A stretch of DNA of 64,000 nucleotides, taken from Diphasiastrum complanatum (Eukaryota > Streptophyta > Lycopodiopsida > Lycopodiales > Lycopodiaceae). Shown here piece by piece: positions 63,111 through 64,000 of the stretch (positions are counted from its first letter, which is position 1; each line of letters starts with the position of its first letter). The position numbers were made by a program, and so were the translations under genes. Where the stretch lies: assembly GCA_029204225.1 (NCBI GenBank), contig CM055101.1, forward strand, positions 42,120,927-42,184,926, given 5' to 3'. Under the pieces are notes generated by a model, which saw only the letters and a list, made by a program, of their open reading frames with translations, was not told the DNA's origin and made no database searches.

Positions 63111-63560
63111 TGCTTCTCGCCCTCCCTATTATATGTCTCGTCAAGGACAAGCTGAAAGTACAAAAACAAGTCATTGCTTTATTGCATCATGGTCTTATAG
63201 TTCCTAGTCGAAGTCCTTTTGGTGCTCTTGTTTTGCTTGTTGACAAAAAGGATGGTAATGAGCATTTGTGTATTGTTTATTGTACAGTAACTTTAAATCG
63301 TATGAATATATGTAATTAATACCCCATTGCTCACATTGATGATCTTTCTAACCAATGAGAAAAAGCTTTTCCTTTCTCTGAAATTGATCCACACTTTGGC
63401 TATCATCAAATATAAATTCATCCTGTATGTAATTAATACCCCATTGCTCACATTGATCATCTTTCTAACCAATAAGAAAAAGCTTTTCCTTTCTCTGAAA
63501 TTTATCCACACTTTGGCTATCATCAAATACAAATTCATCCTGATGAAGAACCTAAGGCGT
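63110..63560 (+). pseudogene. gypsy reverse transcriptase relic with duplicated segment
   Basis: It reads KQVIALLHHGLIVPSRSPFG and ALVLLVDKKDGNEHLCIVY, then after a break YPIAHIDDLSNQ and HFGYHQI, the N-terminal part of gypsy RT. The YPIAHID...HFGYHQ segment occurs twice through a 117-bp tandem duplication (63312-63428 and 63429-about 63542). Confidence 0.83.
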
Positions 63561-64000
63561 AGCTATGCTCAAACTCAAAGTAATTCATAATATGAGAAGG
63601 TTAACACCATTCAGCAAGGGAGGCTTCTCAAAAATCGTTGTTAAAATCTGCAAGCAGCCTCAAGGCTTAAGCTTGGATGGTGGATTGGTAAAAGGTTCAA
63701 AAACCTAGCAAAGGAATGACTCAAGGAGCCTAAATATTTATAGTCTTTTTTTTTGACAAATGAGGTATGGGACAATTTCTTTCAAAAAAAGAGAGACACT
63801 ACTACCAAGAGTAGATCAAGTCGGTCCAAAGACATAACATTGCAAATATTTTTGAATACAAGGCCATGTGGAGGTTAAGGCAGGACTTTCACAATTTCAG
63901 AAATGGAAGATGGTGTAAACCAGATTTGGGACGAAAGCAATAACTTTTTCTTCATTGTAAGAATTGGGAAATTAAAACACAATGGCATCATCTTTGATGG
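63561..64000. other. window end, nothing recognised
   Basis: No coding relic continues past the duplicated RT segment, and no RecA exon was found. Confidence 0.4.

Overview
The window is plant nuclear DNA. It has spliceosomal introns, two nuclear genes for organellar proteins, and dense LTR retrotransposons whose primer-binding sites match plant initiator tRNA-Met. There are no bacterial-type operons, rRNA genes or CRISPR arrays. Very long, transposon-filled introns and abundant Ty3/gypsy and Ty1/copia relics suggest a large-genome vascular plant, perhaps a fern or other non-flowering lineage; that placement is a guess.

Two host genes converge. On the plus strand the 3' part of a mitochondrial ribosomal protein uS5 gene can be read as five compact exons (632-1566) and a tiny last exon at 14036-14104, separated by a 12.5-kb intron. 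On the minus strand, at the far end, lie the last two exons of a mitochondrial-type RecA gene (61433-61296 and 56907-56521), with a 4.4-kb intron between them; its earlier exons are outside the window. The roughly 42 kb between the genes hold no convincing host gene.

The large uS5m intron carries a complete non-autonomous chromovirus-like gypsy element (3692-8950, minus, target duplication GACAG). Its LTRs start AG and end CT, and its RT-RNase H-integrase core is replaced by a spacer with a 349-residue ORF of unknown function. The intron also carries an older plus-strand gypsy pol relic (about 9475-12650), interrupted by a minus-strand internally deleted gypsy element (9866-11493).

From 18.9 to 22.1 kb there are copia relics and repeat-rich DNA. 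From 22734 to 37592 a copia element (family A) is rearranged. Its gag-protease region appears twice, flanking a gypsy element (25.2-34.6 kb) that has lost its 5' end. The left junction makes an in-frame copia-protease/gypsy-gag chimeric ORF. That gypsy element carries an extra long ORF (about 31.0-33.6 kb) between pol and its 3' LTR. The copia integrase piece is inverted next to the 3' LTR.

From 37745 to 41906 lies a gag-protease-only copia element (family B, TSD CAAGG) that has lost its primer-binding site. From 43346 to 50468 is a large retrotransposon derivative without coding capacity, inserted in a (GA)n tract and itself hit by a family-B solo LTR (48975-49801, TSD TTTGA). From 50.7 to 56.5 kb nothing is recognised. 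Upstream of the RecA exons are a possible small DNA transposon and a gypsy gag-RT relic with a 117-bp tandem duplication.
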